From the NCBI RefSeq assembly GCF_009725165.1, contig NZ_WNZW01000001.1, forward strand, positions 744,001 to 808,000: a stretch of DNA of 64,000 bases. Direction: 5' to 3'. The stretch's first letter is position 1, and each line of letters starts with the position of its first letter. The position numbers and the translations under genes were made by a program. Source of the DNA: Paenibacillus woosongensis (GTDB taxonomy: Bacteria; Bacillota; Bacilli; Paenibacillales; Paenibacillaceae). Below the pieces are notes generated by a model. The model was not told the DNA's origin and made no database searches. It worked only from the letters and a program-made list of their open reading frames with translations. Below, one piece after another: positions 17,779-25,520 of the stretch.

Positions 17779-18876
17779 TTACTTGATTTGCAATGCAGCA
17801 AGCAAACTTGTAATTCGCAGATGAAACGTATGCTTGGATCGAGTCGTCCACAAAGCGCGCCAGGCCATTTGGATACGTTCATGATCGTGGGTCAAATAAT
17901 AATCGATTTTAGCTTGAAGTTCAGCCGCGTCAGCAAATGTCTCAATGTCGTACCCTGGTTTATAGTGCTGTGTCAAATCGCTCCGGCAATCCGTCATTTG
18001 CAATGTTCCGCATCCGCCAATCTCATAGGTTCTGGGATTAATCGAGCCCCCGGGAATATTCAGCCCATTCCGGTTATCCGATCCGGCCTCCGTAGGACGA
18101 TGAAGATTAATAACGATTTTGGCCCCGTTATAGTACGACACCGTCTCTTCTGGCTCGATCCATCTGTTGCTAATGAACCGGGACAACAGGCCGTAGTTAG
18201 CCAGGCGCTCCCAATGCTGCCCCGCAATGAACACTTTTTTGTCTTGCAGGTAAGAAGCCATCTGATCAAATAGCTCTGCTCGGTTCCAAAAAGCATTACC
18301 GATAAAGCAAATATCGTAATGATATTGCAGTGATGAACGAACCGGGCGAAACATTTGCGGATTCGCCGCAAGCGGAAGATAATGAACCTTCCTGCAGCCC
18401 ATTCTCTGATAGAGCTCAACGCATTCCAGCTCATGCGTAAATACTTCATCATAGGCTGGAGCCATCCGAACCGTATCATCCGTAAAGTAGGGGTCGTCGA
18501 CAAACCATATCGCCGTACGGATTCCCAGCCCGCGGATGGCCTGGATCTGCTCCTCATGCTCAGGAGGAAATACATGGAGACCATTCATTACGAGGACCAA
18601 GTCAGGACGGAAGGAGACCGCCATAGCCAATGCGGACCCAGGGGCGGCCACGGCGGACTCTTCTGTCAGCTCGCTTAGTGCCTCTGCTACCCCGCGATCG
18701 ATCGCCTCGAAGCCTTGAGGAACATAGAGAACGCGGCATTTGATTTTGCTAGGCGATTCTTGCATAGAGACTCGCTCAAGAACAGCCTGGCACCCGCCGA
18801 ACCTATAGCCTTCAAGAAATCCATCTTGATAGGCTTTGCTAGTATCCAGATTGTTCAAACTTTCCAAGGCATTCAT
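17779..18876 (-). CDS. CgeB-like glycosyltransferase with N-terminal GX3 tag (B)
   Basis: A 365-residue paralogue of the preceding gene. Its tag is at residues 16-28 (YQDGFLEGYRFGG). The GT-B domain follows: CRVLYVPQGFEAIDRGVAEA, LVLVMNGLHVFPPEHEEQ, GIRTAIWFVDDPYFTDDTV near 130, YLPLAANPQMFRP near 176 and NPRTYEIGGCGTLQMTDCRS near 290. The aligned NPRT[FY]EI..CGTLQ motif marks both genes as a duplication. Divergence in the N-terminal tag sequence, with the GX3 spacing preserved, suggests the spacing is under selection (inference). Confidence 0.85.
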   Translation of the reverse strand: MNALESLNNLDTSKAYQDGFLEGYRFGGCQAVLERVSMQESPSKIKCRVLYVPQGFEAIDRGVAEALSELTEESAVAAPGSALAMAVSFRPDLVLVMNGLHVFPPEHEEQIQAIRGLGIRTAIWFVDDPYFTDDTVRMAPAYDEVFTHELECVELYQRMGCRKVHYLPLAANPQMFRPVRSSLQYHYDICFIGNAFWNRAELFDQMASYLQDKKVFIAGQHWERLANYGLLSRFISNRWIEPEETVSYYNGAKIVINLHRPTEAGSDNRNGLNIPGGSINPRTYEIGGCGTLQMTDCRSDLTQHYKPGYDIETFADAAELQAKIDYYLTHDHERIQMAWRALWTTRSKHTFHLRITSLLAALQIK

Positions 18877-18979
18877 CCTATCTATATTGAGATTTCCTAG
18901 GTCTGTATAAATATATGCTTGGAGGGCATGTGCATCATGGACGACTACCCCGAAACCTCATAAATTGGCGAATGCCACG

Positions 18980-19023
18980 AAAAAGCGGGCCTCTCCGGAA
19001 TTGCCGGAGTAATAGCCCGCTTA
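18980..19023 (-). terminator. Terminator after the small-protein block
   Basis: On the minus strand AAGCGGGC pairs with GCCCGCTT, with inner CCGG/CCGG pairing, followed by TTTTT. It separates the 19.0-20.4 kb small genes from the CgeB-like pair. Confidence 0.8.
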
Positions 19024-19026
19024 CAG

Positions 19027-19389
19027 TCAAACTCTATTCTTATAAGATAATTTATGGCCATCTTCAAATCCTTTAGAGAATCCTGAATTAAATCCCTCCT
19101 GGTAAGCTTCATCATAGGCCTGTTGAAACAAGGCCGGATCATGTACCGGGGGCGCTGGCGGAGCAACTGGTAGTTCTTGCTCTGGAGTCCCTGCTGGGGA
19201 AGTTATAGTGCGGGCCGGCGAGACGGCCGTTTTTTTTCGCCGCGATCGCCCATGCCTGATTCTGCGGCCCGATTTCCGGCCAAGATGCCTGGATCTGCGT
19301 CTAACTAATCGTTTGCGTTTGCCCCTTAAACCTGTTCTGTTTCTAACCAGCTTCATTCGGCGTTTTCGCCGGGTCTTGGTCTTTAACAT
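19027..19389 (-). CDS. Arg-rich plus GX3-repeat protein, proposed adaptor
   Basis: A 120-residue protein of unknown family. Residues 1-55 are extremely basic (TRRKRRMKLVRN, GKRKRLVRRRSRHLGRKSGR, HGRSRRKK). Residues 56-85 are a Pro/Ala/Thr linker. Residues 88-116 are a GX3 helix with glycines at 99, 103, 107 and 111 and aromatics at 92, 96, 100, 104 and 108 (YQEGFNSGFSKGFEDG). There is no enzymatic domain. The same two elements occur as extensions on nearby glycosyltransferases, so it may join them or anchor them to a charged spore surface (inference). ATG 19389 has GGGAGG nine bases upstream; the start overlaps the upstream gene by 47 bases. Confidence 0.8.
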   Translation of the reverse strand: MLKTKTRRKRRMKLVRNRTGLRGKRKRLVRRRSRHLGRKSGRRIRHGRSRRKKTAVSPARTITSPAGTPEQELPVAPPAPPVHDPALFQQAYDEAYQEGFNSGFSKGFEDGHKLSYKNRV

Positions 19390-19696
19390 GGATTAAATCC
19401 TCCCGTACTCCTCGGGCTGCGATGTTTGCCGGGTAACAAGAATCCATAATCCAAGGCATTGAAGGAGTTCCATAGTTTACTTGATGCAGTGTAATACCGC
19501 ATACCGTTTGCGCAATGGCTTGCTGATACCTGGCCAGAACTTGGATATTATGAGCTAAACGGCGGGCCGTCTCAGCCGAATGATCCGTCACATCCGCCAG
19601 ACTGTCCAAAATTCGCGCCATGGCTGTTTGGCTCCTAGCAATCGAATCTATCAGCCGCAGCTTAGATGCCTCGACAGAGCCGATACCCGCTGTCAT
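19343..19696 (-). CDS. Small helical protein, trio member 1
   Basis: 117 residues, unknown function. The first 75 residues look all-helical (SKLRLIDSIARSQTAMARIL, TARRLAHNIQVLARYQQAIA). The C-terminal 40 residues are Pro/Gly/Asn-rich and look unstructured. A segment QTAMARILDSL resembles HAQIARILDAE in the protein from 20067-20354 and NVAMILEAK in that from 19693-20043, so the three appear to be diverged paralogues. There is no signal peptide or membrane segment. It overlaps the upstream gene by four bases and the downstream adaptor candidate by 47, so translation is coupled. Confidence 0.75.
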   Translation of the reverse strand: MTAGIGSVEASKLRLIDSIARSQTAMARILDSLADVTDHSAETARRLAHNIQVLARYQQAIAQTVCGITLHQVNYGTPSMPWIMDSCYPANIAARGVREDLIHVKDQDPAKTPNEAG

Positions 19697-20043
19697 TTCT
19701 CCGAGTCCTCCAAATCAAAGGAACCGCTGAATAATCCGTCAAATCCGCCATCGTCAGAGCCCGACTCATCCTCATCGGATGTGAGCACAGCCTTCAAATT
19801 ACTGTTAAAACCGCTCTGCAGCTTAGTTAACCCGTCTATCACTTCAACCAGCTGTTCATGAATATCGAGCGGTTCCGACAGCATCTTCTCATGGCTTTCG
19901 AAGCTCCCCCCATGCACATGGTTCATAATCCAATTGCGCGCTTTTTCAACCTCTACCGCCTTTGCCTCTAAAATCATAGCCACATTCCATTGAACCTTGG
20001 CTGCCGCATCCAACACATTCATAAAAGACTGCTCTCTGCTCAT
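19693..20043 (-). CDS. Small helical protein, trio member 2, acidic tail
   Basis: 116 residues, unknown function. The N-terminal part is helical (SFMNVLDAAAKVQWNVAMIL). It has a HVHGG stretch near residue 42 and an acidic Ser/Gly/Asp tail (TSDEDESGSDDGGFDG). The acidic tail could pair with the basic segment of the 120-residue protein made from the same transcript (inference). It belongs to the trio by the aligned [AQ]xA.IL[DE]A core and by gene order. No homologue with known function comes to mind. Confidence 0.75.
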   Translation of the reverse strand: MSREQSFMNVLDAAAKVQWNVAMILEAKAVEVEKARNWIMNHVHGGSFESHEKMLSEPLDIHEQLVEVIDGLTKLQSGFNSNLKAVLTSDEDESGSDDGGFDGLFSGSFDLEDSEK

Positions 20044-20066
20044 GATATCATCCTCACTCTAGCAAC

Positions 20067-20354
20067 CTATTCTTCATCCTGATCTTTTAACTCCTTGACC
20101 ACGAGCTCCAAATTTTCCGCCATGGCTTCCTGCAGCTCGGCAATTGAATTCAAATAGGAGACAACACTCTTGTTAATCCGCCCTGCGCTTTCAATCAACC
20201 CATCGGTTCCATCGAAAGCCGGTTCAGCGTCAGGAATAGCATGAATGATCTGCGCTATTCGCACTGCAACCTGCCTCTCCGCATCGAGGATTCGCGCGAT
20301 TTGCGCATGCGAGTGGGACAAATGAATGATGAGTTCTGTGATCTTCTGTTCCAC
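20067..20354 (-). CDS. Small helical protein, trio member 3
   Basis: 95 residues from a GTG start behind AGGGGG with seven bases of spacing. It is all-helical by appearance: ITELIIHLSHSHAQIARILD, then AVRIAQIIHAIPDAEPAF and INKSVVSYLNSIAELQEAMA. The C-terminus is acidic (KELKDQDEE). It is the first gene of the small-protein block, which follows a 123-base gap after the large GT2. Function unknown. The regular heptad-like hydrophobics suggest a helical bundle or oligomer. Confidence 0.75.
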   Translation of the reverse strand: MEQKITELIIHLSHSHAQIARILDAERQVAVRIAQIIHAIPDAEPAFDGTDGLIESAGRINKSVVSYLNSIAELQEAMAENLELVVKELKDQDEE

Positions 20355-20477
20355 CGGGATTCCCCCTACTTTATTCGATTATGCCGGGTACAAGAGTATG
20401 ATTGTGCATCGGTCCCGGCCTCACCTGTTCCAGCATATGCGAGGCTCACCCTCGCCGTTACAGCTATGAACGGGGAT

Positions 20478-21830
20478 TTATAGATCCTCCGATTTCAATC
20501 GGGGAGGCGGCAGGATCGGCACGCCCTCCTCGAACTGACTCAACTCCTCTGGTGAAATAGAGTCCGGCTCGATAGATAGACCCCAAAGGCCGCAAGCATA
20601 ATCCGAAGCAATTTCTCGCAGGCGGCCCTGATCGATTTGATATAAATAGCCGTTCCCGCCCCGAATTACCGCTCCTTCCCGCAGAAATCCATTTTCCTGA
20701 TCAGCGGATTTCCCCCCTGAATACCGGGTTCCCGTAGGTATTTGTATCAAATCAATGACCGATAGCCTAGTCGGCTTATTCGGCATGTTACCGGACGGCG
20801 CATCAATGAACGGATATTTAACACCGTGCTCCAGCCAAAATAACCTCCCAGCCCCTTCCACCCAGACATGCGTTGGAAAAAAATCACTGGATTTACGATG
20901 GCAGGGCCTGCCCTTTTGGGTGTTCAAGCGTTGAAGAAGTTCAAAGGGTTTTCCCCATTTTTCATGGAAGAGACTCTCATTTCTATGATTCACGACTAAA
21001 TATCGATCTTCGCCAAGCCCCTTCATGGTCACGCTTCCGATATGATGGACGAATGTATCTCCGGCAATGATTAAATGCTTGCCCTGCAGCCGCAGGCGCA
21101 GCATCCAGTCATCATCCTCAAAGTTGCCAATCTCAAATCCTTCATCGAAATAGCCAACCTCTTCAAACAGCTCGCGTCGAAATAATACACAAAAGCCTAC
21201 AAGCCGATCGGTCTCCCGCCATTTGGATCTGTCCGCCACATTGTAATTCGCCGCAAAAGATTCCATTTCCGATCGGCTGACATAATCAGTATCTATCTGC
21301 TGCTCGCCGCCGATATAATTCGTAACCGGACCGATTGCCGCATTCGGGTTGCTCTCCAGTACGGCGAGCATTTGCTTAAGCCAGCGTTCAGACACGATAA
21401 CATCGTTATTTAACAGCACGATCTTTTGCCCCTTGGCCATCATCAATCCAGTATTTACAGCGCTGGCAAAACCTAAGTTCTTGCGATGGGTGCCGACGCG
21501 AATCGCGCCCCTTCGCCTCTGCAGCGCCTCACCCGTTCCGTCTGTAGAGCCATCGTCAACGACGATAATTTCATAGGGATGCTCTGTATGAGCTTCGATA
21601 CTGTCTATGCACTGCAGAAGCAGCTCTTTTTGATTATAAGTAGGGATAACAATGCTCGTGCCTTCAAAAGGAATGGCAAAAGTGCGCTGCCCCTCCTCTA
21701 CCCCAAGCTGATAACCGGCCTTAAATCCGGCATGATACTCTACAGCAGATTTCCGCTTAGAGCGGCTAATCGCCTCTGCCCGTTCCTTCTGCACAGCCCG
21801 GCGCAGAGGCAGATATCTTCCTCGGCTCAT
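20478..21830 (-). CDS. GT2 glycosyltransferase with GX3 tag and C-terminal extension
   Basis: 450 residues in three parts. Residues 1-50 carry basic residues and a GX3 tag with glycines at 35, 39, 43 and 47 (YHAGFKAGYQLGVEEG). Residues about 57-310 are a GT2 domain: TSIVIPTYNQKELLLQCIDS, IVVDDGSTDGTGEAL, VLLNNDVIVSERWL near 155 and FEDDDWMLRLRLQG near 240. The remaining 130 residues (WVEGAGRLFWLEHGVKYPF, then GGNGYLYQIDQGRLREIA) have no recognised family and may bind carbohydrate. The GT2 domain is a paralogue of 23665-24411, which has neither tag nor extension. The start overlaps the upstream GT-D gene by four bases. Confidence 0.87.
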   Translation of the reverse strand: MSRGRYLPLRRAVQKERAEAISRSKRKSAVEYHAGFKAGYQLGVEEGQRTFAIPFEGTSIVIPTYNQKELLLQCIDSIEAHTEHPYEIIVVDDGSTDGTGEALQRRRGAIRVGTHRKNLGFASAVNTGLMMAKGQKIVLLNNDVIVSERWLKQMLAVLESNPNAAIGPVTNYIGGEQQIDTDYVSRSEMESFAANYNVADRSKWRETDRLVGFCVLFRRELFEEVGYFDEGFEIGNFEDDDWMLRLRLQGKHLIIAGDTFVHHIGSVTMKGLGEDRYLVVNHRNESLFHEKWGKPFELLQRLNTQKGRPCHRKSSDFFPTHVWVEGAGRLFWLEHGVKYPFIDAPSGNMPNKPTRLSVIDLIQIPTGTRYSGGKSADQENGFLREGAVIRGGNGYLYQIDQGRLREIASDYACGLWGLSIEPDSISPEELSQFEEGVPILPPPRLKSEDL

Positions 21831-22870
21831 CCATTCACCTCCACCCCCGGCAGCAAAAAGGCTCCTCCGCTCACCAGCCGATCTGCCAAATGCCCTATGT
21901 CAAATGACACCTTGCCTAATTCTTGAGCGATGGCTGTGCAAATTATAACAGCGGCTACTCCGGCTGCTACCAAGGCAAGATCAAAATCAATCAAAGCGGC
22001 TTGTTTTATTATCCGCTGCACGTCATGCACTCCCTTAACCGGAGTAATGATTCCGGTAACTTCCAAACCTCGGCTGCGTATCACATCCGCTAATCCGGCC
22101 GCCTGATTTCCAATAAGAAGCAGCTTCCGCCCGGAAAGCATTCGATACAGCAATCCTTGTTCATGCAAGGCATAATTCACCGTAGAGGAAGTCATTCTCA
22201 GCATACGGTGGGATATACCGTGCTGGTTCAGGGCAGGAAATAACAACCCTTGGAACGAAGGATAACGAGAGACGGGAATTCCAACGATATCCGCTTGGCG
22301 TATGGATTCCGCCAATGACCGGCGGGCAGCCGGATCAGGAAGTGTTACTCCCGCGTAGGGCAGGAATGGCCCCAAAAGCTTGGCCTCTTCCACGGAAATG
22401 CTCATATCATGTGCCAAGGTGAGGACTTCCCCGTCGCCGAGACGTATGACTGATAACGGCTGCCGCTGTTCCAGAGCACGAATGACTGCCGCGCATACTG
22501 CCATCGGGGACATGACTGGAACAAGCGACGCTGTTACTTGCTGAATCCCCAAGGCAATTAAGTCGTCTATAGTAAGATCCGGCAGCACGGTGTAAGGAGG
22601 GAGCTGTCGTTCTACCTTGGCTTCACCACCCTCATAATAACCCTGCCGGTAACCTTCGTCATAGCTACAACCTGCGGCCTTCCCTGGAATAGCTGTATCC
22701 TCTTCGAGAGGATCAGCCGAAGGCGCTAAAGAGGACTCCACGGGAAGCCGTCGGTTTGCCATGCTCGACCGGTTCCGGGACGGCATTCGGTTTCCCGTCT
22801 TTGTGCGGCGTCTGGCCCTGTTCCATATGCGCCTTCGGCGTCTGGTCCGTTTGTTGTGCGTTCTATCCAA
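21827..22870 (-). CDS. GT-D-fold glycosyltransferase with Arg-rich and GX3 N-terminal extension
   Basis: 347 residues from TTG behind AGGAGGGAG. Residues 1-42 are Arg-rich (RTRRRRRIWNRARRRTK), 43-68 are a linker, and 70-82 carry the tag YDEGYRQGYYEGG. The catalytic part from about residue 95 resembles GT-D (DUF1792-like) enzymes: VIRLGDGEVLTLAHD near 140 contains the D-x-E metal motif, followed by GIPVSRYPSFQG near 198 and LLLIGNQAAGLADVIRSRGL near 250. GT-D enzymes were first defined in streptococcal adhesin glycosylation, so protein O-glycosylation is plausible here. Family call by motif; specificity unknown. Confidence 0.82.
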   Translation of the reverse strand: MDRTHNKRTRRRRRIWNRARRRTKTGNRMPSRNRSSMANRRLPVESSLAPSADPLEEDTAIPGKAAGCSYDEGYRQGYYEGGEAKVERQLPPYTVLPDLTIDDLIALGIQQVTASLVPVMSPMAVCAAVIRALEQRQPLSVIRLGDGEVLTLAHDMSISVEEAKLLGPFLPYAGVTLPDPAARRSLAESIRQADIVGIPVSRYPSFQGLLFPALNQHGISHRMLRMTSSTVNYALHEQGLLYRMLSGRKLLLIGNQAAGLADVIRSRGLEVTGIITPVKGVHDVQRIIKQAALIDFDLALVAAGVAAVIICTAIAQELGKVSFDIGHLADRLVSGGAFLLPGVEVNG

Positions 22871-22905
22871 GTATGCTCCCTCCTCTCACTCATCTTGGTG
22901 ATGGT

Positions 22906-23637
22906 CTAAGGAAGCACTCCCCTCATTCGAACTCCAGCTTCCAGCAATGATTCAAAAGTTCCTGCATCTCCCCACCATAATTGGAGAACATCGTATTCCA
23001 GCTTCCCATCCCTAGCGTATAAATTGTTCACATCCGTAATTTCCAGCTCGCCCCGGGCAGAACGGCTGATCGTATTAATTCGATCGAAGACTGCATCATC
23101 GTACATGTAGATTCCCGTTACGGAATATTTGGATTTCGGTTTTGCCGGCTTCTCTTCAATATAAGAAATTAATTCGGGACGTGACTGGTCGAACACCGGT
23201 ACCCCATATCTTCTAGGATCATCAACCGGTTTAAGCAGCACTCTAGCACTTCCGTGGCCTTGCTTCATAAAACTCTGTATATAGGGCGTCAAGTCATCCA
23301 GAAATAAATTATCCGCCAAGAGTACAACGAACTTCTCTCCGGGCCCAATAAAGCTATGAGCCAATTTTAGAGCCTCGGCAATGCCGCCAGCGGTTTCCTG
23401 TATGCGATATATCAGGTTTACCCCTAGACTCTCTCCGCTACCCAAATAATTGGTATATAGTCCAGCAGATTGCTTGCCGATCACAAGAAGAATATCCTTT
23501 ATGCCTGCTTGCCGGAACCGTTCGATGCCATAGCTGATCATCGGATAGCTCCCGACCGGAAGAAGATGTTTATTTACGATTCGAGTCAACGGGTGAAGGC
23601 GGGTCCCCGTTCCACCCGCCAAAATGACGCCTTTCAT
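22906..23637 (-). CDS. Sugar-1-phosphate nucleotidyltransferase, short RmlA/SpsI type
   Basis: 243 residues, shorter than housekeeping RmlA (about 290) and near the length of B. subtilis SpsI. Seen: the nucleotide loop LAGGTGTRLHPLTRIVNKHL at the N-terminus, GSYPMISYGIERFRQAGI near 27, LLADNLFLDD near 107, RYGVPVF near 144, YIEEKPAKPKSKYSVTGIYM near 159 and WWGDAGTFESLLEA near 221. It would activate a hexose-1-phosphate with dTTP or UTP. SpsI belongs to the sigma-K-dependent sps spore coat polysaccharide operon. No rmlB/C/D set lies beside it, so the product may be used unmodified. Confidence 0.9.
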   Translation of the reverse strand: MKGVILAGGTGTRLHPLTRIVNKHLLPVGSYPMISYGIERFRQAGIKDILLVIGKQSAGLYTNYLGSGESLGVNLIYRIQETAGGIAEALKLAHSFIGPGEKFVVLLADNLFLDDLTPYIQSFMKQGHGSARVLLKPVDDPRRYGVPVFDQSRPELISYIEEKPAKPKSKYSVTGIYMYDDAVFDRINTISRSARGELEITDVNNLYARDGKLEYDVLQLWWGDAGTFESLLEAGVRMRGVLP

Positions 23638-23664
23638 CTGCTTCCCTCCCCAAAGCCGTTTTTG

Positions 23665-24411
23665 TCAAAGATATATCCATGGGTCGATCCCCCATTTATC
23701 GATAAATTTCTGGCGGTTGCTCTCGATCAAATCGTTCCAACCGTCTGGATTTACTGACGCAAAGCTGGCGCTCCCGGCATGATATACGAGTGTATCCCCG
23801 CTAATAATGAGCCGAAAGCCATGCTGACGGGCACGGTAGCAGTAATCGTCATCCTCGTAATGCCCTGGCGAGAATCGCTCATCGAACTGTCCGACAATTT
23901 CCCATAACTTTCGTTTGAATAAGAAGCATAGACCGACAATGCGCTGGGCTTCGAGCCACTTGGCCGGATTTGAGCGGTTATGCCTGCATGCGATTTGCAT
24001 AAACTCTTCCAGTGTATCCCACACAACATCCACTTGCTGGCGTCCGCTCGCATAGTTCGTAACCGGCCCCACGATACCTACGTCTTCCGCACTGTAAAGC
24101 GCAAGAAGCATGTTGGACAGCCATTGCGGCGTGACGTTGACATCGTTATTCAGAAGCAGCAGTTGGTCGCCGGAAGCGATGGAAAGCCCTCTATTGCATG
24201 CAGCCGGAAATCCATCGTTTGTAGGCAGCGCTATAAATGTAAGACCTTCTTGAATGCAATATTCCTGCGTCCCATCCGTAGATCCGTTGTCGACGACGAT
24301 AATTTCATACGGAACTTCGGTATGCCGGCGGATCGATTCGATGCAGGAGGCCAGCAAAGGCAATCCGTTATGAGTCGGGATAATGATGCTGGTCAGCTTC
24401 TCCTCGCTCAT
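23665..24411 (-). CDS. GT2 glycosyltransferase (untagged paralogue)
   Basis: 248 residues, consisting of the GT2 domain alone. Seen: SIIIPTHNGLPLLASCIESI, IVVDNGSTDGTQEYC near 37, LLLLNNDVNVTPQWLSNML near 88, RIVGLCFLFKRKLWEIVGQF near 158, YEDDDYCYRARQHGF near 186 and ISGDTLVYHAGSASF near 205. These align closely with the GT2 part of 20478-21830. It has no GX3 tag or basic extension, which makes the pair a natural comparison for what the tag does. The start overlaps the upstream gene by four bases. Confidence 0.88.
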   Translation of the reverse strand: MSEEKLTSIIIPTHNGLPLLASCIESIRRHTEVPYEIIVVDNGSTDGTQEYCIQEGLTFIALPTNDGFPAACNRGLSIASGDQLLLLNNDVNVTPQWLSNMLLALYSAEDVGIVGPVTNYASGRQQVDVVWDTLEEFMQIACRHNRSNPAKWLEAQRIVGLCFLFKRKLWEIVGQFDERFSPGHYEDDDYCYRARQHGFRLIISGDTLVYHAGSASFASVNPDGWNDLIESNRQKFIDKWGIDPWIYL

Positions 24412-25520
24412 CTGCCATTCCTCTTTCTAGCCAGCTCGCTGCGGGGCAGCCTTGTCATATTCAGTCTGCGCCCCTGCAGGCGCATTACTGCTTCAAACGC
24501 TTCGATATGATCGCCAAGGATCAGCCGGGATACTTCATTTCCGTTGCCGACATTCCCGCTGCGCAGCCGGTTGTTCCTCACCACATCCACCGGGCGTGGG
24601 GCCCGGATTTTCAATCCCTGCGCGATCGCCAGCGCCTGTGCCTTCGGCGGCACGATTAGCGCTGTGGTTCCAAGGGAAGCCAGGGCCCGCCGGGACAAAG
24701 CATGGGGAACAGCAGTCAAGGAATTTGCCTTCAAATCGGGGCGCCCCAGCATATAGTTAAGAAACATCTTGCTGTGGGTCACAGCATCCTGTTTGGAGAA
24801 TGGCGGCAAGTAGGGGGAAATGTCATTCAGAACCACATCAATCCCATTTTCCGCTTCCACTAGAAATGGAGCAAAGTCCTCAGCAGCAAGGACAATGTCG
24901 CCGTCCGCGAACAACACGGTATCGCCGCTAGCAAGCGAGGCTCCTATAGCGCGGGCCACATCATGCCCCAGTCTCTCAGGGTAACTTACTACCGTTACTC
25001 GCTCATTGCTTTCGATTGAACGGAAGCTGCCATCCTTGCACCCGTTCAGTACGACGATAATTTCCTGAATGGGCAGCCGAAGCAACTCAGCTATAACGGC
25101 TGCAATCGTGCTCCCCTCATTGCAGGCAGAAACAACCGCTGACGCCTTCCCATACAGCGGCAACGGAATTCCATGTACCGTCTGCTTTGCAATCCTGTTG
25201 TACCCGCGGCGGTAAGCATTCGAAATGGCCAGCACGCTTCGCCAAGGCAGTGTTTTATTGCATTTTTCCCCATACCATTCCTTATAGGAAGTCTGCATAT
25301 GCTCATACGAGTGCGGGTTTTCCGTCTGCGACACAGCCGCGGCATTACCGGCACGATAAGCCTTCTCCTCAAGTTCTTCCCATCTCATTCTGGATTTCAT
25401 TTGCGGTTTTGAAGCTCTTTTCCGCTGCTGATGGCTGGGGCGTCTTCGGGCTTGAAATTGATCGGCAGAGCGCCGCCCGCTTATCAACATTTCGTATTTT
25501 CTTCTCGGCATGCCTCTCAC
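24408..25520 (-). CDS. GT2 glycosyltransferase with long basic N-terminal region
   Basis: 370 residues. The first 125 residues precede the catalytic part and are basic (QARRRPSHQQRKRASKPQMK) with two short repeat-like bits, EKAYRAGNAAAV near 53 and NAYRRGYNR near 100. From about 123 comes a GT-A domain: ASAVVSACNEGSTIAAVIAE, IIVVLNGCKDGS near 155, PERLGHDVARAIGA near 181 and the metal site VLFADGDIVLA near 200. Then comes LNYMLGRPDLKANSLTAVPH near 255, shared with the next gene. The two are tandem duplicates; this copy has the extra N-terminus. Acceptor unknown. Confidence 0.85.
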   Translation of the reverse strand: MRGMPRRKYEMLISGRRSADQFQARRRPSHQQRKRASKPQMKSRMRWEELEEKAYRAGNAAAVSQTENPHSYEHMQTSYKEWYGEKCNKTLPWRSVLAISNAYRRGYNRIAKQTVHGIPLPLYGKASAVVSACNEGSTIAAVIAELLRLPIQEIIVVLNGCKDGSFRSIESNERVTVVSYPERLGHDVARAIGASLASGDTVLFADGDIVLAAEDFAPFLVEAENGIDVVLNDISPYLPPFSKQDAVTHSKMFLNYMLGRPDLKANSLTAVPHALSRRALASLGTTALIVPPKAQALAIAQGLKIRAPRPVDVVRNNRLRSGNVGNGNEVSRLILGDHIEAFEAVMRLQGRRLNMTRLPRSELARKRNGR

